64,000 nucleotides of DNA from Tenrec ecaudatus (Eukaryota > Chordata > Mammalia > Afrosoricida > Tenrecidae): the NCBI RefSeq assembly GCF_050624435.1, contig NC_134535.1, positions 127,087,731 to 127,151,730 of the forward strand, read 5' to 3'. This document shows, piece by piece, positions 1-18,696 of the stretch. Both the position numbers and the translations under genes were made by a program. Position 1 is the stretch's first letter; each line of letters opens with the position of its first letter. The notes under the pieces are model-generated. The model was not told the DNA's origin. It saw only the letters and a list, made by a program, of their open reading frames with translations, and did no database searches.

Positions 1-525
1 AGTCAAGTGCTTACCCTTTGCAACACCCCGGGACTCCCAAACTAAGATTAAGTAAGGTTTATTTGAGGAAGGTAAGGATAATCCAGTATTGGAAAACTGA
101 CTCATGTCATTCATCATACTGAAAGATTTCAGGACAAAATAAGCATAATCATCTCTAGAGATGCTTAAAAGATGTTTGTTTTCCTCTCATAAACATGTAA
201 AATCCACGGGTGACTGTACCATGCAAGACAGCAGTGTAAGCTGTATATTTCCTTAGCACAATAAAGAAATATAACTATTTCAGCTTGTTCCCTGAGTAAA
301 TAACGAAATGTGTACATTATAACCAGGACCAAGTTAGAAGTGCATATCAATGCCATTGCTGTTTAACATTGTTCTGGGGGTACGATGCAATGCATTTAGA
401 CAAGAGTTAAACATTTTTCTAATTTTATGAGGGTCCATTTGTGTGTGTGTGTGTATCCATTACACAATAACTCCATATTCATGAACGTCCATTTCTCCAT
501 GAACATTTTGATGTCCCCACGTTCC

Positions 526-588
526 TGGAAATCCACAGGGGAATCCTAAAAGTCAGCATTGACTCAATGGCAGTGAGTGAGTGTGGTG
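526..588 (+). repeat. AfroSINE tail fragment
   Basis: AAATCCACAGGGG..GACTCAATGGCAGTGAGTGAG; only the last third of the element. Confidence 0.55.
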
Positions 589-1082
589 TAGAGGCATGAC
601 AGAGGCATTACATTATTTACAGGTGATAACCTAAGAGAATCCATTGAAAACCTTTTACAAATGATTAGAGATTATAGTAGGTAGCCAAGTTGAGAGAGAG
701 AGAGATTCCATTTCCTTACCGTTTAACAAGACAAAACACCTGAGGAATAAGCTAACCAAGAAATGCTCACTATCTATATGAAGGAAACATGGAAGTGAGG
801 GACAGAGATGTGGTTGTTAGTTGCTGTTGGATCAGTTCCGGCAGGGGGACCCCATGTGGCAGAGTAGCCCTCGGGTTTTCTTGGTGGGCGCCTCAATTCC
901 AGCGGCCCTCACTTCTACAGTAACAACGGGTGGGTTTGAGCCACCAATTTTTAGGGTAGGAGCAGAGCACAGCAAGGAACCCAGAGGGACACAAAACAGT
1001 GAACAGATTGGAGAGTACACCATGATCTTGAAAGGAAGAGAGCACTAGGTATCAATTTCCCTGACTAACCTGTACATTAAAG

Positions 1083-1272
1083 AGCCCTAGTGATGTGTAT
1101 TGGTTACGAGGTGCTCAGCAGATCAAAACCACCAGTTCATAACAAAGATGAGGTTTTCTGCTCCCGTAAAGACTCACAGCCTTTAAAAAACCCTTTGGGG
1201 ACAATTCCACTCTGTCCTATAGGCTCGCTAGGAGTAGGAACTCAAGGGCAGTGGGTTTCTTTTGACTTCAAT
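1083..1272 (+). repeat. AfroSINE
   Basis: Near full length and moderately diverged: CCCTAGTGATGTGTATTGG head, GCTCCCGTAAAGACTCACAG middle, CCTATAGGCTCGC tail. Confidence 0.75.
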
Positions 1273-1309
1273 GTACTTAGTACCCAATCAAAATAGATTA
1301 TAATAGGAA

Positions 1310-1432
1310 TTTTTTTTAAAGGGGCAGAAAAAGGATTAGACTAGATGATTCTAAAGTTCATGTGGAAAAAAGAAGAAAATATAGTTAGGACAAATTGGAA
1401 AAAGAAGAATAAAAAAGTTACTAGCTCTAGGA
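1310..1432 (+). mobile_element. L1 ORF2 remnant (left part, split by SPIN)
   Basis: ATTCTAAAGTTCATGTGGAA followed by ACTAGCTCTAG resembles the late ORF2 of old L1s. The reading continues after the SPIN element at about 1925-2000 (TAGATATTAAAATCTATG). Confidence 0.6.
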
Positions 1433-1924
1433 CAGTGGTTCTCAACCATCCTAATGCCGCGACCCTTTCATACAGCTCCTCGTGTTGCGGTGACCCCACC
1501 CCCCCAACAACCATAAAATTGTTTTTGTTGCTGCTTCATCACTGTCATTTTGCTGCTGTTATGAATCATCATGTCAATATCTGATCTGCAGGATGTATTT
1601 TCGTTGCTACAAATTGAACATAATTAAAGCATAGTAATGAATCACAAAACAATATGTAATTACATATTGAGAAATATTTATTTCTAATGACAAATCAATG
1701 AAATTTTGTCTTGAAGTACGGTGTAGCATGGGTAACAGTCTTCACGCCAGGTACTCATATGTGGGGGAATCTGCATGTGGGTGGACCCGCCTGGAGACGA
1801 TAGAGGAGAGGTGTTGGTTCCTAAGACCATCAGAAATATGTGTTTTCTGATGGTCTTAGGTGACCCCTGTGAAAGGGTCGTTCGACCCCCAAAGGCATTG
1901 TGACCCATAGGTTGACACCTGCTG
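1433..1924 (+). mobile_element. SPIN hAT transposon, non-autonomous, 492 bp
   Basis: Terminal inverted repeats CAGTGGTTCTCAACC and a degraded GGTTGA..CCTGCTG. The sub-terminal blocks match SPIN: CTAATGCCGCGACCCTTTCATA on the left, AAAGGGTCGTTCGACCCCCAAAGG on the right, and the internal ATCTGATCTGCAGGATGTAT. No transposase frame remains. Flanking octamers CTCTAGGA and ATCTAGTA agree at 6 of 8 positions around TCTAG, the target hAT-SPIN prefers. The element sits in an older L1 ORF2 remnant. Confidence 0.9.
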
Positions 1925-2118
1925 ATCTAGTAGATATTAAAATCTATGTTAGCCTTAAGGCTGCAATGCCCCAGTGTGAAAAGAAGCAGACGACTGCAAT
2001 CCCAAAGGTATAGAACTGGCCATCATTGGATTTTGGCTCAGGATCTCTTGCCTTGAGGGTGTCCAATGAATGGTGGCCCAGGACTACCAGATGTTTACTA
2101 TTTTAATGCCTTCCTTGT

Positions 2119-2633
2119 TGAGGTAGTTAGTTTATTGTGCTAACCTGGCGGATAAACACATGTGGGGTTAATTGAAGGCCCGAGGGATAAATGGCTCAGT
2201 GAGCCTCGCCTTTCTAGTTCTCAGGTCTCTTGATTTCTGATGGTCGGACCAGGGTGCAGCTGCTTTAGCCAGTTCCCTGCTTTAGTTGGTAAGGCTCCCT
2301 TCCTGCAAGACATCCCTGAGGAGAAGCCACATGGACCTACCCCGATGCAGCCCTGGGTGCTGGAGCTGCTGCGTGGAGACCCCTGCCAGCATTGAGATGA
2401 TTACACATTCACTGACTTGGCTTTCCTCCTGCAGTTGGCGTCATTGTGTGTGTTTTGTGAAATGGAGGAGGACTTTGTGGGTTGGTGTTGGACATATGGG
2501 TTAATGTTGGACTTGTGGACTTGGGCAGCACTTGGTGGGATGTTTTCTTGATGTGCACTTAACCTTTATGTAAACCTCTCTCTTATACATGAGTTTCTGT
2601 GGATTTGTTTCTCTAAAGTACCCAACTAACACA
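2119..2633 (-). mobile_element. ERVL-type solo LTR
   Basis: A solo LTR in reverse orientation, TG..CA bounded. Flanking 5-mers CTTGT and CTTGC agree at 4 of 5. It is the most diverged full-length copy of the family in the window. Fossil; no internal region. Confidence 0.75.
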
Positions 2634-3019
2634 CTTGCTTTATTATGATATGTGCTAATCTGGGAGATATAGTTCTACTTTTGTGAATGAAAGTTTTGCC
2701 CTATCATCAAGCCCTATTGCTTTTGTAAATAGTCTGCAGTTATGTAAGAGTTTAATCTGTACAAGTCAACACTTCATGTATTGTGGTATCTGGCCTGTAC
2801 TGGTATATTTTCCTTTTCTCAGTAGTGTTTTAAATTCTGTAGCATTAGCTAAATTACTGATACTAGCAATAGAGTTACCTTATGCCCTATGGGGGTGATG
2901 AATAATGTTTTCTCTCTCGAAATTATAATGAGGTTTCTAAAGTGAAATAGAGACATAGATAAACCATTGATATATGAATGGATTTTGGTCTCACACTTAA
3001 TTTTAGTCCTAATCTAAGA

Positions 3020-3945
3020 ACAATGAGTTCTTATGACATGGCCCTGCTTGGTGCTCACCCTCATGGAGATCACTGAAGATATGGGTGCTATAGCAAAGTG
3101 TGGTGAAGAAACCAGAAGTTGCCCAGCTATCTGAAAGAATAGCAACTGGGGTCTTAAAATCTCGTCTTTAAACAAGAAGCCATCTAAATGAGGTAACAAC
3201 TAAGTCCACATGGAAGAAGCACAGCAGCCTGTGTGATCCAAGGATTGTAAGTAATAAAATCCAAATCCAAAGGCGAGAATGGTATCAGAGCTGCAATCAT
3301 GAACACCCAGTTTGCAGGAGGCTGTGGATGACAGTGGAGGCTCAAAATCCATTTGCAGAATTCTCACATGGAGTAAATCTTGGGTGAACCCCTTCTGACC
3401 ATAGTAGAGAGATATGAATAATCTAGTTATCAGGCAGAGAGCATTATAAAGTCAAGTATGGCAGATATAGTTAGGTTTAAATTTAAGGCCTTATCATTTG
3501 AGCTCCCTTTTGACCCATTTTAAAGTTGTTTTGGTTTTAAAAAGAAAAACAAATGTGACTGACAATACACCTGGATTAAGCCTTTGGTGAATCCCCACTG
3601 AGTGTAGACCAGGGCTGTGAGCAGCTGTGCGGTCATGCAGAGTGAAATGGAAAGTGAGTTATTGCAGATGCACTTAGCTTAAAATGTAACATCTCATCAT
3701 TTGATCCCCTCCTTGACTCATTTTAAATTTGTTTTAGTTTTTAATATTTTTTGCTTTCCTTTCAATTGAGGTTTTTCTCCATTTTATTTTGTGATTGTTG
3801 ATTTTAAAAAAATGTTTTTCTGTATACAAAATCCAGGATAGGTAAATATATAGAGATAGTAATTGGATTAAAGGTTTCTTGGGGGTATAGAAGGAGAGTT
3901 GGAGGGACAATGGGGAGGTAGTAACAGCAAGTACAAGAAAGAAGG
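3020..3945 (+). mobile_element. Old L1 3' region fragments
   Basis: Contains diverged versions of 3' UTR blocks that also occur in the younger L1 copies (GGGGTCTTAAAA, GCCATCTAAATGAGG, AAGTCCACATGGAAGAAGCA), followed by AT-rich L1-like sequence at 3540-3945. Boundaries are soft and more than one fragment may be present. Confidence 0.5.
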
Positions 3946-5117
3946 AAATGTGGCGGGGCTTGATCAAGGGCACTGTAGCCGGGAGGAATTACTGAAACTC
4001 GAATGAAGGCTGAGCATGATAGTGGGACAAGAGGAAAATAAAAGGAAATAGAGGAAAGAACTATGAGGCAAAGGACACTTATAGAGGTCTAAATACAGGT
4101 ATGTGAATATGTAAATATATTTATATATAACAACAGGGAAATAGATCTATAAACATATATTTTTATGTTAGCTATTAAGGTAGCAGATGGACCTTGGGCC
4201 TCTACTCAAGCACTCCCTCAATGCAAGAACACTTTGTTCTAATAACCTGGCTTTCCGTGATGTTCAGCTTCCCAACACGATTGCTGAAGACAAAATGGGT
4301 GCATAAGCAAATGTGGTGAAGAAAGGTGATGGTGCCTGGCTAGCAAAAGATATAGCATCTGGGGTCTTAAAAGCTTGAAGATAAACAAGTGGCCATCTAG
4401 CTGAGAAGCAACAAAGTCCACATGAAAGAAGCACACCAGTGTGATCATGAGGTGGTGATGGGATCGGGGATCAGGCATCAAAGACCCAGAACAAAAAATC
4501 ATATCAACGTGAATGAGGGGGAGTGTGGAGTATAGACCCAAAGCCCATGTGTAGACAATTGGACATCCCCTTACAGAAGGGTCACAAGGAAGAGATGAGC
4601 CAGTCAGGGTGCAGTATAGCACCGATGAAACACAACTTTCCTCTATTTCTTTAATGCTTCCTTCCCCCCACCTATCATGATTCCAGTTCTACCTTACAAA
4701 TCTGGCTAGACCAGAGCATTGTATACGGGCACAGATAAGAGCTGGAAACACAGGGAATTCAGGACATATAAACCCCTCGGGACCAATAATGAGAGTAGTG
4801 ATACCAGGAGGGTCAGGGGAAGGTGGTGGGAGAAAGGGGAAACTAATCACAATGATCTACCTATAACACCCTCCCAGGGGTATGGACAACAGAAACAGAA
4901 GAGGGACAGGGGTTGGTGTAAGACATGAAAAAAATAATAATTTATGTCATCAATGGTTCATGAGAGAAGGAGGGGAAAAATGAGCTTATACCAAGGGCTC
5001 AAGTAAAAAGAAAATGTTTTGAAAACGATGATGGCAATATATGTACAAATGTGCTTGACACAATGGATGAATGTATGGATTGTGATCAGAGCTGTAAGAG
5101 CCCCCAATAAAATGAAA
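3945..5117 (+). mobile_element. L1 3' UTR copy 1
   Basis: Runs from GGGGCTTGATCAAGGGCA to the terminal AGCCCCCAATAAAATGA. Same family as 5790-7365 and collinear with it from about 6287, apart from small indels. It ends against a second, older L1 3' end. Confidence 0.75.
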
Positions 5118-5240
5118 AGGAAAGAAAGATAGAAGGAAATATTCTACAATTGATTGTGGTGATGATTGTACAATTATTTTTAATATGATTGAATTGTATA
5201 TATGTGAATTATATGCCAATAAAACTGTTTTAAACACTCA
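5118..5240 (+). mobile_element. L1MA-like 3' end
   Basis: TGATTGTGGTGATGATTGTAC through ATGTGAATTATATGCCAATAAAACTG is the classic mammalian L1MA terminal sequence. Confidence 0.6.
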
Positions 5241-5776
5241 ATGCTAAAATACTCAAGACTGGTACTGGCAAATTGAAAGGCAGACCAAGGAAAGTCATAT
5301 ACAAATTTAGTTTCTGTTAATGATAGCGCTTTAAACTAGTAACAAAAATTTATTGTTTAATGAATGACATTGTGATAACAGGATTACATTTAGAAATTGT
5401 CAGATTAAAAAAAGGATATAAGAACAGACATACATTACAAATTATTACATACATTACAAATTACTCCAACATGAAAATCAGCTCAACTTCACACAAAATA
5501 AGGAAAGCAAATGAAAATCATATTAAGATCCATGTTTTTCACCTTTCAAAAGGACAAAGGTCAACATGTTTGATAACACCACGCTTGGTGTCTGTGTACA
5601 GAAATGAGTTCTTTAAGAACTACAGCTATTGCATCTCTAGGGAGGGCATTCTGCAATATTTACCAAAATATAAAACCTTTTGGCCGAGCAATTTTATCCA
5701 AGTTAGTTTCCACCTACTGAACGACATGAGTGATTACTGAAGGAATGTTAGGAGTAGATAAGAATGGAAAATCCTC
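5241..5776. other. AT-rich intergenic sequence
   Basis: Lies between two L1 3' copies. No gene recognised; the 126-codon frame on the plus strand has no recognisable motif. Confidence 0.4.
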
Positions 5777-5789
5777 AAGAGGTCAAGCT

Positions 5790-7365
5790 CCCACAGCCCT
5801 ACAGGGGACAGCACTGGAGACACAGTGTGGGAATTGTGTCTGATCTGACCCCACCACTCTGAGGCAAAACACTAAGGGCGTGCAACAGAACAGTAAGGGG
5901 AGCAGAGCAAGGAAGTCCCAAGGGAATATAAAAAATAGACTTTGGGGCCAGGGAGTGGCACCCCATCAGACTCGACCAGAAAACACTGCTAAGGGTCAAC
6001 AGACCTTGAACTATTTACAGGATTTTCTTTTTTTGTCATTGTTTTTCTTTTGTTGCTTTGTGTTTCTCTGTCTTGTTTTTGTGCCTATTATTATCTCTAC
6101 AGGTCTATCTAGATAAGATAGGAGGGATGAACAATCTGGAGGAGAAAACAATGGGACCGACAGTTTGGGGGGGACATGGGAGAGGGGGAGGTGGGAGAAA
6201 GGAAGTTATGTTAACAAACCCAAAGACAAGGGAACAACAAGTGATCCATAATTGGTGGCAAGGAAGGTGTAAGAGGCCTGTTAGGGCTTGATCAAGGGCA
6301 ACGTAGCTGAGAGGAATGACTGAAATCCAAATGAAGGCTGAGCATGATAGTAGGACAAGAGGAAAGTAAAAGGAAATAGAGAAAAGAACTAGGAGGCAAA
6401 GGGCATTTATAGAGATCTGAATATAAGCATGTACATATGTAAATATATTTATATATGATAATGGAGAAATAAATCTATGTGCATATATCTATAGGTTTGG
6501 TATTAAGGTAGCAGATGGACATTGGGCCTCCACTCAAGTACTCCCTCAATGCAAGAACACTTTGTTCTATTAACTGGTATTCCATGAAATGCTCACCTTC
6601 CCGACACGATCGCTGAAGACAAAGTGAGTGCATAAGAAAATGTGGTGAAGAACTATAAAAAGATATAGCATCTGGGGTCTTAAAGGCTTGAAGATAAACA
6701 AGTGGCCATCTAGCTCAGAAGCAACAAAGCCCACGTGGAAGAACACACCAGCCTGTGTGATCATGAGGTGTTGATAGGATCAGGTATCAGGCATCAAAGA
6801 ACAAACACTCATATCAATGTGAAGGAGGGGGAGTGCAGAGTAGGGACCCAAAGCCCATAGCAATGATGAAACACACAACTTTGCCCCTGACTATCATGAC
6901 CCCAATTCTACATAACAAATCCAGCTACACCAGAGGTATAGCTGTACACTGGTACAGATAGGAACTGGAAACACAGGGAATCCAGGACAGATGAACTCCT
7001 CAGGACCAGTGGTGAGAATGGTGATACCAGGAGGGTGGAGGAAAGGTGGGGCAGAAAGAGGGAACCGATGACAAGAATCTACATATAACCCCCTCCTCCC
7101 TGGGGGACAGACAACAAAGTGGGTGAAGGGAGAAGTCAGACAGTGTAAGACATGACAAAATAGTAATTTATAAATTATCAAGGGTTTGTGAGGGAGGTGG
7201 GGGCAGAGGGAAAAATGAGGAGCTGCTATCAAGGGCTCAAGTAGAAAGCAAATGTTTTGAGAATGATGCAACAAATGTACAAATGTGCTTGACACAATGG
7301 ATGGATGGATGGATTGTGATAAGAGTTGTATGAGCCCCCAATAAAATCATTTAAAAAGTTTTTAA
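5790..7365 (+). mobile_element. 5'-truncated L1 with 13-bp target duplication
   Basis: 1.58 kb of L1 3' UTR ending in AATAAAATCATTTAAAAAG and an A/T tail. AAGAGGTCAAGCT stands immediately before (5777-5789) and after (7366-7378), as expected for target-primed reverse transcription. No ORF2 coding part is included. Confidence 0.88.
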
Positions 7366-7924
7366 AAGAGGTCAAGCTACCTGGTGCAGCCATATACCAC
7401 GAAGAGTTACAATAGAAACAGTCATGAGGGAGGTTTTCTGATTGATTCTTATATGACAGGTATTATGGCCCAGCTATTTTGATCAAGGAAAAAGGGCAAG
7501 GGCAAGAATAGAGAGTGGGTTACCGTTTGTAGGAAAAGTGGAGGAAAGGAGTGCTTTTGCATCTGTTTGCTTGAGCATGCATAAACCACGAAGTGGGATC
7601 AGGGGTTGCTTCCTGGGAGGGGACCTAGTAACAGAGACAGAAGTGGCAGACTGACATTTCACTGGTCACGTGTTGCTTTTTAACTTTTGAGCTACATGAA
7701 CAAACTATCCCAGAAGGGGAAATGTATACAATTAAGAAAAAAAAAAAAAGAAAGAAAATCTGACTTACTGTCATTGACACAAATGCCAATGTGGTTTTTT
7801 TTCTCATGAAAAGAATCCCACGATTGAGTCAGTGCTCAGTGAGGCCTCAAGAACTGGGCTCTTCCTCTTTCCCAGGTCCTGCACGTTGAGCACCGATCAT
7901 GTATTCCGAGGGCACATGTTGTCT

Positions 7925-8162
7925 CATGAAGCATCTCAGCGCTGGCTCCATGTGGCTCCACCAGCTCTAGGGCTCTAGCGTAGCTCCATGGGTCTTGTCC
8001 GCAGGGATGTCTTACAGGGAGTGAGCGTGTGTCTCACTTCCATTTGGATCTCCTTCGTGCCTCCAAATGAGGTCATCCAAGCTGCAACCTGATTGACAGG
8101 CTAAACTCCACCCCTTCACTCTTAATAGTCTCAAGTTGACAACAAGTTATATAACTACCACC
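7925..8162 (+). mobile_element. ERVL-type LTR, partial
   Basis: Only the 3' half of the LTR family seen elsewhere in this window is recognisable (GCATCTCAGCGCTGG through ATTGACAGGCTAAACTCCA to ATAACTACCACC). Left boundary approximate. Confidence 0.65.
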
Positions 8163-8223
8163 CAAATCAGAAGCCAATTCCTGGCCAAGGCAGGCGCATT
8201 GACTGGCTCCTGGACTGAAGGTA

Positions 8224-8435
8224 AGGCAGCCGGGTGGCATAGTGGTTCTGCACTGGGCTGCGATCTGTAAGGTCAGCAGTTTGAAACCACTGCTCTTCCT
8301 CGGAGGAAGATGGGGTTTTGACTCCACATACAGAGTGACAGTCTCAGACACCCACAGGGGAAGTTCTGCCCTGCCCTACAGGGTCCCTGTGAGTTGGGAT
8401 TGACTAGATGGCAGTGAATTTGTTTTTGAGTTGGG
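8224..8435 (+). repeat. AfroSINE
   Basis: Full length; GGTGGCATAGTGG head and TTGACTAGATGGCAGTGAATTTG tail. Sits directly after the partial LTR at 7925-8162. Confidence 0.85.
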
Positions 8436-8449
8436 GCTGAGGATGGGCC

Positions 8450-10090
8450 TCTCTTCTTGAAATCATGGAATTAATCACCCTCGTACAGAATTGGGCTCTG
8501 CAGGTTGGGAAGGTGAGGACCAGTCAGTCGTCAGTGTGAGCCACTCCATCTTTTGAAAGGGGACATTCTTACTTACGCAAATACTCCATACCCCCCACAT
8601 CTCCCACGGCCACACTACACCCATGCTCTCCACCCCTCTCCCGGCCTGGGTTTAGCCTCCTCCTTGCTCTCTCCACGCCCATGGAGACTTAGGTTGGAGG
8701 CAGTGCTGGCACCCTCCCACACGGTACAAGACGGGGTTCTCAAACATCCTGCAGGGGACTAGCTGTGCATTACCATCGCCAACTCTCCCCTCCCGGCTCC
8801 TGAAGACAAGGGTCAAGAGGCTATTTGCTGTCTTTTTTGACTCACCATCTTTCCCTCCAGACTGGAGCTCCCCTGCGATAGCGGGCACTCTGCAGCTACC
8901 TCTGAGAGCTAGTGACACAGTCCTGGGCAAAGAAGCCCGGCTGGGTGAAAATCCCACATTTAACCAGTGTCCCAGATGGCTGCACCATACGTCGTGGCTG
9001 TCTTGAAAAAAAAAAATTCTCTCCGTCTTTATTTTGTTGAATTTTTTTTTTTTAATCTGAGCCCATTGGAACTTGGATTCCAGGCTTAAGGATCCACGCC
9101 TTCAAGACTGTCGCAGACTGCTAGGGAGGCAGGATTCAACGCTCCCTGAAGCTCAGCATGATTTACTCCGGAAGGGAGCTGGGCTCAACTTTCACGATCC
9201 ACCTCAAATAACCCATCCACTGGCTGCACCCAACAACGCCTGGGGTGTGTGTTTTGTAGCCATGACATCCTGATGAGCCCCAGCCGCAGAGGCCTTCAAA
9301 TTAGAGCCACAACAGTGTCCTTTTATGGACGGCGCGATCCGTTGGCAGCAGCGCCTCTTACAATCCTTCAAGGGGAGACCGTCTCGCCCAGGCTGCATGA
9401 CAGAGCCGCTCAGAGGGCTGTGATCCTGTTGAGGAGAGCTTGGGGCGAGACGCGCAGAGTTCTTCTTTGGAAACCAAAGACGATACAAGCAAAGCGGAAA
9501 TATCATGGGTGCCTCTCCTTAGCTTTTCAACTTGGCTGCTGCCGTGATGCTGAACTTTGGCCTCGCGCCTCTCCTGTGTGCGGTACACCGTCTTTCCCTT
9601 CGATCGACCTCACACAACGTGCGTTCCCTCGGCAGCGTGGCGACTGGAGCGCTGAGAACTGGCTGAGACATGAAGGCCAATCTGGCACGGATTCCTAGAG
9701 ACTGCCAGCCCTTTGGACCTCGCCGGAGAAATCCTGGGAGGGTGTGGCACCGACAGCCTCGTGCCCGAGGCCTCTGGGGTCAGACTAATGGGGTGCGATC
9801 CTGGCATTGCCATCTGCAGCTGAACTGGGCAAAGTCTTTCACGTCCCTCAGCTATCAAAAGGGGGCGTCATTGTGCGTCCACCTATCGAGCTGTGGGGAA
9901 GATCTATATAATAAAGCACTTGAAACTCTGCCTGGCACAGGGTCAGTGAGCTGCAGCCAATGCTATCCCCCGAACCACGCAGCGCCAGCCCCCCATGCAG
10001 ATGCCTTTGCGGGATGATTGCTGAGTAGGTTGACCTTTGTTTTCCACGTTGTCACATGGAATGGTATTCCTGTAACACACCCCCAGGAAA
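8450..10090. other. Intergenic sequence downstream of LTBR
   Basis: Mostly unique, with a T/A-run near 9006-9053 and a weak MIR-like piece at 9770-9900. Overlapping open frames near 9250-9700 reflect GC content; no coding similarity recognised. Confidence 0.4.
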
Positions 10091-10117
10091 ATATATGATC
10101 GGGGTCACAAGCTCTGC

Positions 10118-10123
10118 TTTATT
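10118..10123 (-). promoter_or_regulatory. LTBR: LTBR poly(A) signal AATAAA
   Basis: TTTATT on the plus strand reads AATAAA on the minus strand, about 605 nt after the LTBR stop. It is the first canonical hexamer seen at a plausible distance. Cleavage would fall near 10,095-10,105. Confidence 0.7.
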
Positions 10124-10589
10124 GGCATGTGGTTACAATGTATAAATACACCCCCCTTACAAAACTCTCCCCAGTAGTCCTACCCAAACCCCTAGTTTTT
10201 AAGGACTCCCTTTCCTCTCTCCCGGGAGTAGCACTGAAGGCCCTCTATACACCCTCCTCTCCAAATTCCAGGGGTACCTCAGTCCACGTGCAGCGTGGGC
10301 CCTCGGGGGGCCTCTGAAGCGTGGGGGTGGAGCACCACGAGCCCGTTGAAGGTCCTGGGAAGCGACCCTGCTGGTCTCCATGCTCAGGTTCAGGGTGCTG
10401 TGTGGCAGCAGCTGGCACATCTGCCCTGTCCGGGCCTGAAGCTGAGCTGGTGCAGTCCAGTGGGCAGGTGGGCCTGCAGGAGGGCCCAGCTCTGCCAGGT
10501 GGTGTCCTAGTCCTGTGCAGGTCACTGTTCTCAGTCAATGTCTGGCCCTGCTCTCCAGAGGGCCTGAGGCCTGGCCCTGTAGATAGGTC

Positions 10590-10591
<2 letters not shown>

Positions 10592-10630
<39 letters not shown>
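10592..10630. repeat. (TG)n microsatellite in LTBR 3' UTR
   Basis: About 19 uninterrupted dinucleotides; CA in mRNA sense. Confidence 0.95.
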
Positions 10631-10631
<1 letters not shown>

Positions 10632-10727
10632 TGGGGTCCGGCCTCAGAGGACAAGGTTCCCCAAGTCTCCCTTCTTCCTTTGGCAGACACCGTCAAGCAC
10701 GAGTGACCAATGGGCTCCCACGCCCTG

Positions 10728-17360
<6,633 letters not shown>

Positions 17361-17399
17361 GGCAGGACACAAGGGACAGCTCTTCGCCTGGCCCTGGAG

Positions 17400-18490
17400 C
17401 TCACCAGGGAGCCGAGGGAGTTGGAGATCTGGGGCGAAGGGCCAGGTCAAGGAGAGATGGGGCGGGACCCACATCGGCCCGGACACCCACAGACAGACAT
17501 TGCATCTGGGAACCAGAAGTCCCGGCTGGGAGCCCTTCTTCCTCCTTTGGATCTTTTAAGACAAGCGCAGGAGGATCTCAAGCCAGTGGGACCAGGCTTG
17601 ACTGTCACCCTCCATCACTCCAACCAGCCCAATGCACACATTCCTGGACAGAGGCCAGCTGCTCCTGGGCAGGGACCCCCCCCCCCTGGGAGAGCATGGA
17701 GAGGCAGTGTGGACCGTCCTCAGCTTCCTCACCAAGGAGCCTTTGAATCCCTCAGAGAGGCTGCCCAGAGCAGACCGCATCTCATGGATACCATAGAGAG
17801 GATTGGAGAGGGGGACTCAGGTCTCTTCTTCGGGTTCTCCCCCTTCAACCTGTGGACCAGCCCATGGGCCTCTTCTGCCAGGCTCTCTGGTCCCTGAGGT
17901 TCTGCTCTCCTGGCCTGAGGACGCACTGGGACTCTGAGAAGCAGCCCCTCACCCCAGCCCACTGTCCTCTGTAACGAGCTGCTCTTGTCTTCCTCCTCGC
18001 CAGCCGGGGGCTCTGCAATGCCCACACGAAACCTCTCCCCAAGCCGCCTTCCAGTGCTGAGCCCAGAGGCCCCGCATGCACTAGGTACTCACATGGATGG
18101 GTGAATGATGCTCTGCCCAGGTCCCATAGCTGTCGCCAAGCCAGCCTGGAACCCAGCCCTCCTGAGTTCCAATTCCGGCTCATTCCGGTGGCCTCTCGGT
18201 GACTCATGGCGTCTTCCTAAGAATAAGGGGGCTAAAAGAGCCGCCCAAGATAGGCCATCTGGGCACCATACGCCCTCCCTGTCGGACTTTGTTCACGGTT
18301 CCTTCTTACTCCCTCTGTATCTCAGCCTTCCCCCTCAGCGCCTCCCTCTACTCTTTCGAACCATATTCCAGATGCGATGCTATTGCATTTGAACTTTTCT
18401 GCTTTTTCTTTAAAGGACAGGCATCCTTTTGCTTACACCTCTTAGAACTGAAGTGTAACGTGGACAACAAAGAGCGTAAAGTACAGGCTC
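17400..18490. other. Unique sequence upstream of the LTBR promoter
   Basis: No repeat or gene recognised apart from a possible MIR remnant near 18050-18170. Confidence 0.35.
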
Positions 18491-18499
18491 TTATGCATA

Positions 18500-18696
18500 C
18501 CCCACAGCCACAGAGCTGGAGTCGGGGCAGAGTACGCATCGCCGGATCAGCAGTCTGAAATCACCAGCCGTCCTGCCGTAAAGATGTGCAGTCTTGGAAA
18601 CCCACAGGGGCAGTTCTATGCTGTCCTATAGGGTCGATGATAGGGTTGCTATGAGTCAGAATTGACTCATAGCAGCAAGTTTGCCTTTCTTTTTGG
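18500..18696 (+). repeat. AfroSINE
   Basis: Diverged head; GTCTTGGAAACCCACAGGGG and CTATGAGTCAGAATTGACTC tail are clear. Confidence 0.75.

Larger units (their letters stand above)
10100..10727 (-). other. LTBR: LTBR 3' UTR
   Basis: The non-coding end of the last LTBR exon, from the stop codon to just past the poly(A) signal. It contains a CA microsatellite in mRNA sense (TG on the plus strand, about 10592-10630). The 3' end is inferred from the signal position. Confidence 0.7.

Noticed and set aside
8690-8765. Fourth SPIN or MER5 end (GGGGTTCTCAAACATCCTGC)
   Set aside because: Only the first dozen bases resemble a hAT terminus and no partner end is found.
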